Part shown: piece after piece, positions 34,901-49,900 of the stretch
Position numbering within the stretch: position 1 is the stretch's first letter
Layout of the letters: the number at the start of each line of letters is the position of its first letter
DNA from: Strix aluco
Lineage: Eukaryota > Chordata > Aves > Strigiformes > Strigidae
NCBI RefSeq assembly: GCF_031877795.1
Contig: NC_133934.1
Span: forward strand, 106,270,610-106,334,609
DNA length: 64,000 bases
Reading direction: 5' to 3'
Notes under the pieces: model-generated
The model's database searches: none
Told to the model about the DNA's origin: nothing
Seen by the model: the letters and a program-made list of their open reading frames with translations, nothing else
Made by a program: the position numbers and the translations under genes

Positions 34901-37900
34901 TATTAAAACCTCCTTCCCTAGGACACAACTGCAATCTCATGTGCCTTGTAGCCTAACATACTTCCCCCAAACTCTATGAAAGCCGCATATCTTAGTATCT
35001 TTTCAGTGCCTGTTGCGTGTATGTATCTCCCACAAGAAGTTTCTTAACTGCAGTGGTCTATCTGTAATTCCTCTGCCCAAATCTCTATAAATTCCCATTC
35101 CTGTGTGGAAATATCTGTGTTATTTTCAAGTTTAGACCTCTGATTTGTCTCCTCAAGGGTCTCACTAAGGGTCACAAAGCTCACAGTCTGCCATCTGACA
35201 TGCAGAACATTCCTGCCTTTTCAGAAGTACAAGTACTAACAAACAACACTGCAGCTTTGTATTATTTCATGAGGCAAGAAGGAACATGATTATTTGCTGT
35301 AATTGGTGCAGTCAGCATCCTCCTGCAGCAATGGCTGTGCGTGTTCCTGGCCTTTAGAGCTCCTTGGCAAATCGGCAGGCGCTTCTTGGGCACCCAGGGG
35401 AATATACTGTAAATGGGAATTCCTAGAGATAGATCTGCTCGCTGCACGCCAGAATTCTGCATTTCAAGCATTCATTTTCAGAGGGGTAATGTATCCATTT
35501 TTCCATTGGGAGGCCTTTCCCATCCCCTGGCTTGATGTGTTACTTTTTACTCATCTTGATGCTATCAAGTTTCTGACAAAATGGGACAAACTCAAGCTGG
35601 TCATGTTATTTGTATAATGGGAGGGGCAGATCATATAATGAGATCTGTTGAAGACCTTTGCTGTCCTATCCTACCAGGACTTCTGGACACTTTTATAGAA
35701 TAAAAGTCAAACCTTTTTCCTGGCTCTACATCAATGCATCCAACAGCCTGAGCACTGGCTTCATGACATCCACCAAAAGAAGCTGTTTGGACAGGTTTGG
35801 AGCTCTTGAGGAGATTGATTTGGAAAGCTGAGTGGAAAAGCCTTTTTTTGAAATATATCAGCAAATTTTTCCTTTTCTGTGTTTCCTCTAGGCAAGAGTG
35901 AACTAATTGCTGTTCCATAAGAAATCAGTATGAAAAAATACTGTAGTGTTATCCTGCTTCCACAGTCTGTTTTCATCCTACAGTGACGGGATTCCCTTGG
36001 GACCTTGTTCAAGACTTCCCTGGTTTCTGCCTCTTACCGGTATCTATCTCTCTGACAGCACTTGGTAGATCCTTTGAGTGGAGACTGCTTTAATAGGCAA
36101 TATGTCAGCCTAAAGGTTGAGGGTTTTCCAGGCTATGTTGAGAATATTTCCACACAGGTAGGACGGGATCAGTTTCACTTTATATCAGGGTTTGCTCAAA
36201 AATCATCTAATTTCTGTGCATGTTCTCTTCCCCGCATTTCACCAAAGCCTGCGGAAAGGCTCTGTGCTTCCTCTTCTGAAAGTATGTTCTTCGTTTGTTG
36301 TTCTACCTGATATTTGTAAGTTTGCCTATGTAGTTGTGGTCCTTGGGTGATAATTAAAAAGTGAGCATTTCTGTGCTGTAAAAAATACCTTGTTCAGGAT
36401 AAATTAATGTAGTCAGACAAAAGCTTGGGCCACCTCCACTGCATATGAGAAGGATGTTCCCACAGGTGAATTTTGCAAAGCAGTTATTTGGACTTCCACC
36501 ACCCAGCTTACAAACACTCCTGGCAGTGATTCTTTAGGCTGACATCCAGGCGGTGTTTAAGTAGGACTTGGTTATCTAACCCAAGTGAATAAACAACCGC
36601 AAATCAATTGCTGAGGGTGAAATCCACGTGGAAGATTGCTCAAAGAAGTGGTTATTTAAATGCTTTTTCAACATGTGTTGTGCAGCTGAATTTCCTTCCA
36701 TGCTGCTGCGAGTCTTGTACCACTTGGGCTCCGTACATCCAGAGGAGCTTAAGTCATGTTGGGACCTGCAGAAGCCTTTCTGCTCTTGGGTATTGGAACA
36801 AGTGGGTCCCTGACTGACAGATACACACTTCCAACAGATTTTACCATTGGACAAATCTGATTCCATTTATGCTGCTCAGTGATGAGGACAGTGCTGTACC
36901 CCAGCTGCCCTAACCTGCATGTAGCCTCCATCTGCTCATGTCATGGTAAGACCATAAGACCAGATGATAGCGCAGACACTAAGTGGACTCAGATACCAAA
37001 CCACTTTAATCAGAGGTAGATGCAACTTCTGAATCACATGGCTTCCCTGTTCCACAGGAGAGATGATGCAGTCCAGAAGAAAATTCCGGTGGGTTAGTGG
37101 AGTGTTTCCAGCCATCCTGTGTGTACTCCTGGTGCAGGGTCATGGGATACCCTAGATCCTCCCCTGAGTGATTCTGAACACTGTCATTTCTAGGATAGTA
37201 TAAAGATTACTGGGATCTTAATTGCCTCCTTCTTGCATTTGGTGCCTAACAACTGGTTGTTGCCACTGCTGGTGCTGGCAGTCTGCTCATCAGAAAGGTT
37301 CTCAACCAGTTTGCAGCTTTCACAGTGATTAACAGGCTGCTTTCCTGGAGTTACTCATCTGCCCCATTGGGGAGTTACAAGTCGTCTCTCACACCAAGCT
37401 ACTCCCTTATACTATAAGGTTACTCAGGTTCATCTAGTAAAGCTAACACTGTTGTCAGCTATGTCTATCTTGTGCTAACTGCTACAGCTCCTGCTTGCAG
37501 CGGAGGATCTGAGTTTGCCTTGAGAAACAGTAGCTCCTGAAAACAAGGGCTGCAGCCTGCCACAATATATAACCCCTAGCATGACTGGTCCAACATAATT
37601 TCTGGTCTCTGACATTGTTGCAGAGCCTATCCATACAAATCTTTTAGCATCCTGCACACCTGAGTAATTTGGGTTTTCTCATGCTATAGGGAGAAGGAAC
37701 TAAGTCTGTTCTCTTCTTGCTCTTATTTGTAGTTTTTTGTCTTTAGTATGTGTTTCAAGGTCTGATTGCTGGCAGACTTTCCTGCCACTGCAGTCAAATA
37801 GACCTGCTTTATATATCACACTTGGTATATGCATAAATTACTCTGGACATAAAATTTTATAACGGTGGGATCAGCTTTGTTCAAGTGAATAAGGTTGCAA

Positions 37901-40900
37901 AGCATGTGCTGCAGGACAGACATTCATGTCAATCTTCAAGCTATTTTGTGCAGGATTCCATAGTTCTTCCTTTTAACTTCTTTCTCTTTTTCCCTCCTGA
38001 TCCTTCTAGGATGAAGACCCTGAGGAAAAGGTTGACCATGTAAGACTAGAGGCTTTCTAGGCAGATGCTGGCTCCTCTGAAGGGGACTTGTAGGACTAAC
38101 CTATTCATGTGTCTGGAGACTACCTTAAGAGGGGACTCTTGTGTTGGAGAATAAGACAGAGTTTGGCTCAGATGCAGTGCCTTTCCTGCATCCTCTGTTG
38201 CTATTGCTGATGAGTTTTTTTATTATCTTTGTAACAGCTGTTCTTAGCTGCTGCATCTTGTTCTGAGGTCACATGTATGTGTGGCCATTGGAAGATACTG
38301 TTATTTTCATTTAAAAGTCAGGGCAGCAATTAGCTAATAGAGTACAAAACATGACTGAGCCTAGATTTGCTGTCCAATATGGTTAGCTTGCTCCCATAAC
38401 ATGAAAACTTGTCTTCAGGGGTTATGAAGTCTTGCTGGTACCCCAGAGGAGAAGGCCAGCCAGTAGTAACAAGGATGTGTGCCTTTGTATTTTCTATGTG
38501 TCTTTATTGCACCAGCACTGGAGTGCTCATATCTGTGGTTAATAGGATGACATAGTGCTTCTTACCAGGCTCCTGTTATACAGAGAAAAGGAATACACAT
38601 ATCCTTTCTCATCCTGCAGCAAAGCTAAAATACATCTTGGCATTCATTTGGCATTAGAAGCTAGGGTGGTGCTGTTCAGAGCAACCTGAGAACTAGTACC
38701 TGTTTCTGTTAAAGTCTTCAGGCTAATTGTTGTGTACTCTTCCTAACCATGGAATTGGTGCTGCCCAATTTTTCCTGGCTACAGTTGCTCTCTGTATGTG
38801 TTAGACAATTAAAGCATCGTCTTCCATACTCTTAATTCTTTCTGCTGAAGCACCAGCCCAGTACTAGTAGCATAGTAGATTAATTTGTGAAATTTAAAGC
38901 TCAGAAAAGAAACCCTTATCACCCATCTCACTAATTCTGGCCTCAGAAGGGTATGCTCATCACAAGGAGTCAAGACTATTCAGATTAGCTCAGTTTTCTC
39001 TTGGTAGTGCTAGAGATGGTATTGTAGGAAGGATCCACTGGGTTTATTAGTCATAGTCAGGACTATGCCCAGAGCATTTTTCTATTTATCAGGCACAGAG
39101 ACCTCCCACTGATGGGAATAGTTTTGGGGACTGGTTACCCAATAGAGATTTTTCCTGATAATTGATCTAAACTTGCCTCCTGCCACCTCACTGGAACCAG
39201 TCCTTACAGTCATTTCACTGGAACTGATTCCACCTCCATACAGTGCCCTAAATCATTGATTCCTAAGGTCTGCTGTACTGTGGTGGCTGGTCACGTGCCA
39301 CAGGCACTTTCTTGCTCCTGGCTGCTAAATTTCATTAAAATAACTAAACTGATGTGACTCTTCCACTTGAGCAATTGTTGTTGCTTCAGGGATGTTATGC
39401 AATGGTGCCTGGCAAGGAGATTTTCCTTAATACAAAGTGATCCCTGCTTTGAAACCCCTCTTGTTTGGATAATTCCTGCACCCTTTATTCAGGCTCTTAA
39501 GTATCACAGTCACACTTTATAGTATTTTGCCATTTGTAAATGCCAGTGAAGGGTAACGAAATGGTTAACCGAGCGTTGAGAAATCTAACTGATCAGTAAA
39601 CTGCTTGTAACTTACAATACCATATACTTGCAAACTTCTGTTAATTGTATTGTAAGTCTCTTCCAAACCAATTATTAGTGGAACTTTATATTATAAAGTG
39701 TGATCCAAAACTTGTTGTGGTATATCCCTCCCTTAGTCATGCCTGGCCAAGCTGAAATACTTGGCTTCTTGAATCATTTGTCTGAAGTTGGCCCCTTCGT
39801 CCCCCTGATGGCTCATGTAACCCTTCTCTGAACTCCCTTTGGGCTGTGCTGAGTGTTACAATCTGAACTCTTCCTGGATTTGGTCCCTTTCCTCTTGCTG
39901 CGCTCAAGATACTTTGTGGCTGCCTGGATACTAGCAAAGAGCCCCATCTGGGCTGTCGATGTGCACGTACCTGCTGAAGTCCTGCCCTCCAGCCATCTGC
40001 CTGCTCTGAGACTTGTTTTGCATCCCCTGGCAAACCACTCATCCTGGATCTGAATTTTTGCCAGTTGAATCACTCATTTGGCTGCACCTTCCAAGGCTGC
40101 CTGGGACATTTAGCCAAAGGCTGTAAGGCTGATCAATGGTATAATAAAGGGTGTATCCTAATATCTCAGTTAATCTGCAGAGGCAGAATAGGCAGGAGGA
40201 GTTATGAACATGACTGTGAGCCAAGATTTTGCTGGGTTGGCTTCCTGGCTTTGCCATGGATTTGTTTTGGGGCCTTGGAGAAGTCCCTCTTCTAGTTAGC
40301 TTTAGTCCCTCTCTGAAAGGACAGCTAGAGCTTTATGCAGAAGAACTGTGGGGATTCCCTAAATGTAGATCCACAGGGGGATTTAGATGTCTTATCCTTA
40401 TAGCAAAATCCACAGTCTGTATTAGGTGCCTGTGTAGTATGTAGACAATCTCAGGATGGGCCTTGTGGATCTATTAAGGTGGTAAAGAGTGGCTGGGGAC
40501 TGCAGTGTGTTGGAAACCCTGCCCTTCCATGGAGTTCTGGCCCCATTCTGAGAGCTCTGGGGGTGCATGTTCCTGCACTAGCAGTGAGTGATCCTGATCA
40601 CCATCCTGTGTTTTGTAGCCTCAGCAGTGGAGCAGGGATTTTCCTTGCCTTCGGGGACCTCCAGGGATGGAGGTGTTCATTTTGATGTTGAAGCCACACA
40701 CCCTAAACAGAAACTTAAAGATTAAACCCACCATCACTTTTCCAAGCTGGAAGATACTGATTTTATTGTCCTCTTCCTCCTCCTGAAAGATGTATCAAGT
40801 AATGTTTCCCACCTCCCTAGAGAATATTGTATGTAATGACAAATCTACGAGCTGTTCTGGGTCTGAGAAGGCTCTCAGTCCTTTCTCCTGAAGCCACTCT

Positions 40901-43900
40901 GCTTTGCAAATGGCGCTGAAAAAAATTCTTGGGCCACAGGGAAGGACTTTCTAACTGAAAGCAACAACATCTGAGTGGGAAGACGTCTGTTCCAGCCCTA
41001 ATGAGTCCAGCTGGGACCTTGTCCTCTAGTGCTTTGGTAGACATGCCATAGGTAGTCTCAAGGTCCTTCATGGACTAAGGGGGGGAAAAGCACTTGATTT
41101 CTGACTCTTAGCTAGGTGGATGCTGACCTCTGTGGCTCTACGCTATTCAAAGTTCAAGTGATGACATGCTGCTTTAAGGAAAGGAGATTTGAGGATCTGA
41201 CCTTTCCAGAGGGGGCAACCAAGTCCTTCTGTAATTCTAGTTCCCGGTGCTTTTAAAACAATTCAGGTGGAAAAATGGACTGTTGATTTTTAGGTTAAGA
41301 CGACATGTCAGGAGCAATTGTTTGTTGGAAGAATGACTATAAAAAAACATTAACTGCCTGAAATGTGAAGCCAATTGTGAACTTATGTTTCTAGGTTGCC
41401 CAGTTTGGTTGGGTTGTTTGAGTGAGTGTATTTGCATCCTAAAATATAGTGCAGAATGATGCAGAGATCCCCTGGTGAGAAGCAACATGCACTCTACCCA
41501 GGGAGGTACCAGCTTGGTTACCAGAAGTATCTAAAGCTAGACCATTTCCAGACTCGAGCTGACTCACATGGATCCTGCTTGCAGGTGTGTCTGCACCTGT
41601 GGTGTAGACATGGCCTGGGGCTTGATATGATCAGGGCCTTTAATCAGAGCGGTATTTTCCTGACCCAGTTCTTACCCTCACACAGTGGTTGGCACCCAGC
41701 TCCAAACTCTCATTCCATTGTCTGGTCTGGATCTGTGCAGCAGCCACCCCCACCAAGTGCTCTTCCTCACATCCCCTGAAACTTAGAAACATGCAACTGA
41801 GGAGCCCAGCACTGTCTGCACTCAGCGGGGCGCTTTCTGGGGGGCCTTATTTGTATAAAAATAATCATGGTGGTTTAGGCACTGTCCAGCCTCTAGGTCA
41901 GAGAGTTCATGACCCAAGAAGTTGTGTGTAATTGTAATGCAGTCCTGTATAGCTCTTTTTGTATCTACAACTTGCGTTGCACTAAGATCTAGAGAGTGTT
42001 GGGGTGTGGCTGGGACAAAAACTTCCTATTCCCAAAGATCTTACAGTCTGCCTGTGTTGTTTTTCTCTAGCATCCTGTTCTCCCCTGTGATCTTCAGCTT
42101 GTAGAAGAGCCCTCACCAGGGGCTAGCTGCATTCTGTATATGGCATGTTGCCAGGATTTTGCCCTCTTAGGCATGCAATTGTGAGTGAGGTGGACTGGCA
42201 GTAGATAGCTCTTGAAGAAACTGGCATCTCTGAGAACCTGGGAGGGTTCTCTGAGGCAGAATTTCCTGTAGCTGTTGCACATTGTGAATGCTCTACCAGT
42301 TGTGTGTTTGTCCTGGTCTGAGCTGAATTTGTCCCAGAGTCCCATGTCCCAGAGTTTCTGTCATCTGTTTGGATTCTTGCATTGTGCTAATAAACACCCT
42401 CCACCCTCCACCAAAAGGAACCAGCATCCAAGGAGGCACTGGCTTTTTTACCTGCTTCCATGTTACAGGGATTGCTTTTTTTCCAGTGGTCTTCTGGTTG
42501 CTTGTAGAAGTGCTGGACTCCCAGCCTGTTCCCGGGGACCGCTCAGCTGGAAATTGGCCAGATTCTCCAGGAGGAATCTAAAAAATGCAGCTGAACTTTT
42601 GTTCCCTAATTAGGCCAACTTCCCCAGTGTGAGCCCCAGCACTGCATGGCCTGGAGCTCCCCAAGGCCTTGTGCTGCCTCTCTCCCGTGCACCCCGAGTG
42701 GCTGGCCAGCAGGGCAGTTATTTTCAGCTTTCTGAGGTTATCTACTAGCCTTTTGATGACATCCACTGAAATAGCATTTCTAGTCAGCCATGTTTCCCAG
42801 CCTTTCTAGTAGTGCCCTCCCTGCTTAGCTACCTTGATGTGGATTAGGGACAATCTCATCGAAAATAGTTTTATTAAAAGCTTTTCCTTTTCCACACATT
42901 TATTTCATGTTTTGGGTGCTCCTGGACCCACCTGAAGGCACTAAAAGAACTGTAGGAGTGGTGGAGATAGATGGGAACATGTCTGACTGAATGTAGCACA
43001 AGGTAGTAGCAAACTGCTTGAGAGATGTTGATACCTAGGAGGGCTGGAGGGGCACTGCCCTGTAACTGTGGGTTGTGAGAGGATTCTACCTGGTAACACC
43101 TTGCTCAGAGAATCAGATCGTTGTGTGCTGCTTCACTGTTTTCATGCAGGGGAGAGCAGTAACTCTTGAGAGTGCCAAATACTGCAATATGACAGCTTTC
43201 CTAGCAGGTGCACATGTAAGCTGACTAGGTAGCTGACAATTGTTTTAGGGAACAACTTCCTGATAGCTGTTTAATGATATAAGCTGCTCCTTTACCTGCT
43301 GTGATAGATGACAGAGTATATTTAAAGCCCCCCAAGAAATTTTTCTGTCTCAATAGCACTTTCCCTAGAAAAACGAACGTCAGTGACCACGAAGGACAGT
43401 CTGTGGATGAAATGGAAATCCAGTATTTTCTACTAGGCATTTAAGACATGCAGAAGTCCTTGGAGGGGATTCAGTAAAATCAGATGCACTACTTGAACCG
43501 TCTGTGGACATGATAAAGTGGACTAGCAGAGATGGTCTGTTCTTTGCAAAAAGCCGAGGTTTGCATAGATGTGGGAATTGAGCCCTTTTTGATATCATAT
43601 ATGCTCTGAGATTGCTATAGACTTTTAGTGTTATGTGGCTGCTTGGAAACAGTGGGGCTATTTGACTTACAGCTCCTTAATTGGCAGCAGTCAAAACTAA
43701 TTCATCAGGCCTGTTTGTGGAGATTTGCTTTTCCTCAGTCAGAGGAGCCTCAGGCAACTTGCTGGAGAAGAGGAAACTCAAGATTGGCCACACCTCTTTT
43801 TTCTGCTCCATGGTCAATACTGGATAAAACCAAGGCACATACACACTGTATAAAATCTCACAGTGCTTGTATATTGGGCAGAATGTAGATCACACACATT

Positions 43901-46900
43901 TTAGGAGATGTATTACATGACAGAAAAATTGTGTGTCCTGTTGCATGCTGGCAATGTCATTTGAGTCTCTGCTTCCCTGCACGGAGTGCTTGCATATTTC
44001 CAGACCTGCCTGAGAATCTGAGGGACCCAACATGTCTGTAATCTCCCTGTGTTGTGCTAGGTCCTAAAAGAAAGCTGAGGGTACGCCTCAGGATCCAGAG
44101 ACACACGGGGTAGTTGCTTCCATGAGGGAAGCAACATCCAGCTAGCACCTTCAAAACTGCAGACATGATCTGACAAGTGGCCTCGAAATTTCTGCCTTGA
44201 TAGGGAAGCCAAATTAGAATTCTACATCTGTCTGATAAGAAAGGGCCTGACTACTGCTTTAATGCAGGAGAGATAGAATTCAGGCCAATCATTTTTCAAA
44301 GATACAAATAAAATACCGATTATGGTGGTAGTATGAAAGTGTTGGTAAGGAAGGCAGTCTGAGAAGTACTGGAAAAGTGCCATCACAAAAATCGTGAAGT
44401 GAATTTCTGAGAAAAAATCAAATGAAGGGACTGGACTGTGGCAACATTCCTTGAAAAAGTGAACAATCTGCAGAAACTAATGTGGAGAAAATCTTCTGAA
44501 GATAAATAACTGACAAAACTGAACTGGAAAAGCAAACTGCAGCAAGCTAGTGGTCACAAATGCTGTGAAAGAGACTGAGCAGCAAGAGCTGAGAGAGAAC
44601 ACTGTTGTCAGGAGCTGGTGGAATCTCAGTGTTTTGGACACCAAACCATTTGGGTGTATAGCTTAGCTTTGCATTTGGAAACATACATAAAAATCATGCC
44701 CAAGTATTACACAGTAAGTACCAACAAGTTGTGATCCCAGAAAGCCCCTAGTCTTTTTCACCAAAAAGGTGTGTTCAGGAGCACATTTGCTCCATTACAG
44801 AAGAACAATGTCTTCTGTTTCTGCTTCGCTCTCTCTGGGGTTGATGTTCTTCCCACTTTCTGCCTCAAGCTCTTGCAGCTGCATCATCCCTACCTGTCAT
44901 CGTATTATGGCAATGCACACACTGCATTCTCAATTGTAAATTATGCTGAGGTTTTGGAAATGTGAAAGTATATGAAAGTAAGTTTATTTACTTGACAAAA
45001 GTGCATGTGGCATGTGAGCTTATTATGGCACTTTCTAGGCAACTAACAGAGAAAAGCTATTTATTCTCAGCTGACAGTTAACGTTGCCTTTCCTGTTGCT
45101 AGTGCTCCTGTGGGCAGTTCAGAAAGAATTACCTGATTTATTGCAAGAGGAATAAAAGACCTGTAGGTATGTGTGAGGTGTTTGTCAGGGTCTGACAGAC
45201 ATTCAGGGTTGCCTGGTGTGTATGATCAATGGGAGGACGTTATAACATTGGCAAGACATTGGAATCAAACCCCTAGATGCCATGGAGTCATGCCCTGTGC
45301 AAGGACTGGGGCAGTCATTCTCATCACCCTCTGATCTGGAGTGTCCAACTTGAGATATCTTGGGTCTGAAAGCTAGTTTTGATGATGAGGGAATTAAATT
45401 CCAGGTGCATTGGAATGCTCTGGAGATGCTGCATTTTCCCTCAGCCTTATGGTCCAGGTTCTTTGGTGACATTTGTGGTACTCTGTGCACCTCTGTGAGG
45501 AGTTGTGAGGCTGTGTGTTGGGAACATGGCCTGCTGGCTATCTGGAAGATGGTGTGAGTGGAGGATGGAGGAGGGTTGTTTGCATGGGAAGGATCCATGT
45601 GGGAGGGAGTGTGTTTCTGAGGTAGGGGTGTGTGTGATGGGAATAGGGATGTTTATGTGGGCATGCACGCCCATATGTGGTGTGTTTTTCCCCTTTTTCC
45701 TGGGCTCTGGGTGTGTCCAGATCAACTGAATTCAAAATGCTCCTTTTTTGGCACTATAGCCTCTTCTCTGGTTTGGCATCTTAAGAATCTGGGGGAATCA
45801 TTTAAAGATCAGAAAACTCCATTCACTTGGGCCCCTGAAGGCTTCACATTCTGTGACATGGTCATTCCAGTCGACTGAGCTCTGTCCCCTGCGGATGAGC
45901 CCATATAAGGAGGCTGTTTCCTGCATTTCACGCTCCCTGCCTGTCCCTCTGCCCTCCTGTGCTCCCTTTGCCGAAGAAAGCTGGTATTTTGGGACTGCAG
46001 CTCCTGCCTCATTCCTGCTCCCTGTTTATTTTTGGAGGATGACTATTTTTGCTCCTATCAGGGAGCTATGCAGGGTCGTGCCCCCTCCCTGCAGCAGGCA
46101 GTGGCTGCCCCTGGCAGGGTCTCTTCATTTCCCACACTCACAAACAATGCTTCTGCTTCAAGAAATAAACATGGGAGCCCCCTACCATCAGGGGTTAGGT
46201 CAACCCCTTCCTCATCTGTGGCAAGAGGTAATTTGACTTTGGCTGAGGGTTGACCCCACCACACATGCAAGGTCCCCTCTGTCAAGTCAAAAATCCTCAG
46301 GAGTCACGCAGCTCATTCCCTTTCTTAATAATAGCTGTGGGAGCCACCTGTCCCCCCACCATTGCTCCAGTTTAGACTCCTTTGCAGTTACCATTTTTTC
46401 CCTGTTTTGGGACATCTTTTACCCAATCATCCTTTCTCGTGATGGACCCTTCACAGGTCCCTGTAACCCATCTTCCCTCACTGGGCACCATCAACTGGGA
46501 GCTATATAAACTGAAATTCATCCACTGGTTCACCTTGCCCCTCTGCTTTCATCACTCCCTGTCATGCAAAACACTGAAGGCAGTGTTGTACGAGGTGCTT
46601 CAGGAAGGGGGAACCGAGCCCAAAACTGCAAAAGGCAACAGGCAGCTCCCACATGCTGGGAATTCATGGCCCCATTCTTTGAAAATTCCCATCGTAAGCC
46701 CCAAGCTGAATTCCTGTTTTCTCTCGCCGTGCGGCAGAGTGCCACACAAGACAATGCAAGAAAATAGCAGGGAGTGTCTTTAAGCTCCAGGTGACCTTCC
46801 CCTTCAGCATTTCAGTGGTGGCAGTGGTGGGATTCATCTCAACTAACTTTAGAGGTGTTTGGTATATCTGGCTGTACCTGAACTTGGCATCTAGCCTCTT

Positions 46901-49900
46901 ACTCTAGGCAGTGGACAAAAGCAGACACTTTTTAGGAACAATTCCTCATCTAAAGCAAGATATCTAAAACATGCTGACTTGTACATTAGGAAAGATGTAA
47001 CATGTGATACCTCCCACTGAAATGTGGGCAGCAGTGATGACCGAGTTCCCAGTGAACCATATTTTGCCAGGAGAGCGCTTCCTCTGTGGATCAGTCTGCT
47101 ACTGTACTGTGTGTCCTGGACAAGTCAAAGGCATACAGACCTGAAACTTGTCAAGATACCGAGTAGAGTGATAGAACTTTTGCTTACAGAAACACTTAAA
47201 AACCTGTTCTGCAGTATTTGTCTTCCATTTATTTTATGAATAAGCAGCATTTTAAACACTATGTCTCCATCTGTTATTTGGTAAAGTGTTACGTTAGTAT
47301 GTGTGGACCTGGTGTGCCAATTGTCTTGACTGGAGCTGGCTGTAATGTGTCTCTTCTCTTTATTAAAGGGTCCACCACCTAAACCCCCACGCCGGCAAGG
47401 AGGCTGGGCAGATGATCCTGTACTGGCACCTACCAAGTGAGTCCTCACCTCTTTCCTTAATCAGAGGGACTTAGGCATGGATTAAGTGAACATCACTAGT
47501 TTGGCTTTGTTGTCACAGACATTGAAACAGTTTTTCTGGATCTTGTAGATGGCCTGTGTCTCCTATATCATTGTAACTCCTTCAAACCATTTGAAGTATT
47601 GCTCTTCCTTGGTTCTGCAGGCTAATACTCTTTATAAATTAGCCTGGCGGGGCTCAGAACTGTGTCACTGTATGTCACTGTCTGCCAGAGGCAGTGTATT
47701 CCTTACTTGGTACAGTAACTGGAAGGAGTCAAGAACATAATAAGCATGTTAAATGCAGGAGCTGGGAGGGGCGGATTTGACTGGTTGCGTCCTTTCCAGG
47801 AGAGTGACATGTGACAGTGCCCCACTGACAAGAATGCAATGAACAGGTCAGGATTTAGTGATTGGCCTTGACAGTAAAGGTGAAATTTGTCAATGTTTGT
47901 GTGCGTATGGGGTTATGGTATAATGGAGATGGATGGAGATGGTCAGCGAGAAAAGATGGGAGGAAAAAAGTATACAAATTGTAGCATGTAGGTTGAGAAG
48001 CCTGATGCTTATTAAGGACACCTAAGGGAAAGGAAATATCTGGACATGGTAACAGAATGGGTATGAAAACTAAAGGACAGTTCAGACTAGGAGGAGATGA
48101 CTTGGTTTCAACCTATTTGTTATTTTTCAAGCTGTAAAGTTATGCTGGTGTTATATTTCCTATTCACAAGAGCTGAAGGGCTGTGAGATTGCTTGTATAC
48201 ATTAAGGCCTATAATAAGAGTGTATATGTCTGGACATACACTATGGAGGCACTCCAAGTTATGGAAAAGTTATGTATTTTCCTTCCTGGAACCCTGAGAA
48301 TGGGAGAGGACATCCAGAAACCTGTACACAGTCAGTATTTCTTGGGTGGTGAGAAAGATGGTCTATATTCTTGGGTAGCCTTTCTGGAAAACAGTACTTT
48401 TCTGGGAAAATTATCAGTTTGTCTCTGAAGAAAAAAATCAGATGAAAATCTGGAGACTGGAGTAAAGCAAAGGAATAAAGATCTCAGCCTGAACTACTCC
48501 TGTTCTTCTCCAGTTTGACTCTGATAATGGTATTATTTCTTGTAGGCTGGCTGCAGTTAGAAATTGCCATTGAAAAGATGCATCCACCTCAGGGTTATAA
48601 AAAAATGCCACCAATGATCCTGGATCTTTGTAGGACCAAGTAGAAGCTTTATGGAAATATGACAGCAGAGAACAAGGGTGAATTGCATTGTTTAGGAAAA
48701 ATAATTTATGTAATTGTTGTCTAGGTGAAGTACTGGATTGGAGGTAATTGAGTTATTCAGGGCTGTGCCTAATGTGCCCTGAAGGAAAGTGTACAGGTTC
48801 CTAACGTAACAGCACTGTGCCATGTGCTACTTTAGGATGTTTTCCATTGTTTGACATTAGCCTCATCTGAGAGATTTGGAGCAGCAGCTATCAGTGGTGC
48901 TTCTCCAGCATCCCAACTGCATGGCTTACAGATGCAGCAGGTGTCTGGAGTAAATGCTCCTGTGAGGTTGGACACAATTCAGCTGAAGAAGCACAACAGG
49001 AGATGGAGGGCTGCAGACCTTTCTACCTGTGAGACCCCGCACAATAGGACATGAGGTGAAGATGTGCCCCTTGTTACATACGATGTCATATCATATCTGC
49101 CAGTATTCATTTATATTAAGAGATTTTATTGAATGAGTTTTATGAAGGGGAGGTTTGTTCTGACTTTCTTTAGTCATACAAGGTACAAGAATTTTGCACA
49201 ACTAGTTCCCCTGTCTTTGTTTTCCTTCAGTTTTGTATTCTCCCCAAGCTGATCTCTCTCCCTTAAAAAAGTCTTGAGATGCTGGCCTGTAAGGCTGTCT
49301 TTGTGATATATCCCAGAGTAAAGCCTTCATGTGAAAAGTCTGAGTCATCGGCTGATGTCATACCAATGTTGCTGTAGCTTTGTTGTTTCTGTTTTCTCAG
49401 GCTCTATTTCCCCACAGCTTTTCAACCAATTTGACTCAGTTTGGAAGCCCATCAAGTTAACTTGCTCCAATTTCACTTGTGTAGATGTAGTCAGAATAAC
49501 ATGCTTCTATTGATATATCTGATGTAGGTGTAAGCACTTTTATGCCAGTGTAACTGAGCCTACACTTGGGAATCATACTGGTTTAAGTAATTTGGTTTTC
49601 ATAACCGACAGTGTTAAATTCTATGATATTTTTTTTAACTTATAAGGAAGGATGAGCAGAGTGGCTACAGTTAGATTTTCTGTGTTGTGTAAATATATTG
49701 TGGGTCAGACGGGATACTGCAGTGAAATTATGTTGTAGCTGTTTATGTGTTATTCTCTCCCCATTTGAGGTCTAAGCTTTTAGTTCTGTTTCTGACAGAT
49801 TCAGCCTGTTGCAACTGCACACTTGTTGCTTTTCTTGCAGGGATACTTAAACTCTTTACTGTGTATTTCTAGTTCAGAGTCTTATCAATGTGAAATTATC

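Noticed and set aside
33000-37000. Possible degraded retroviral interior in IFT43 intron 2
   Set aside because: No motif of gag, pol or env could be recognised. Only an impression of repeat-like sequence remained.
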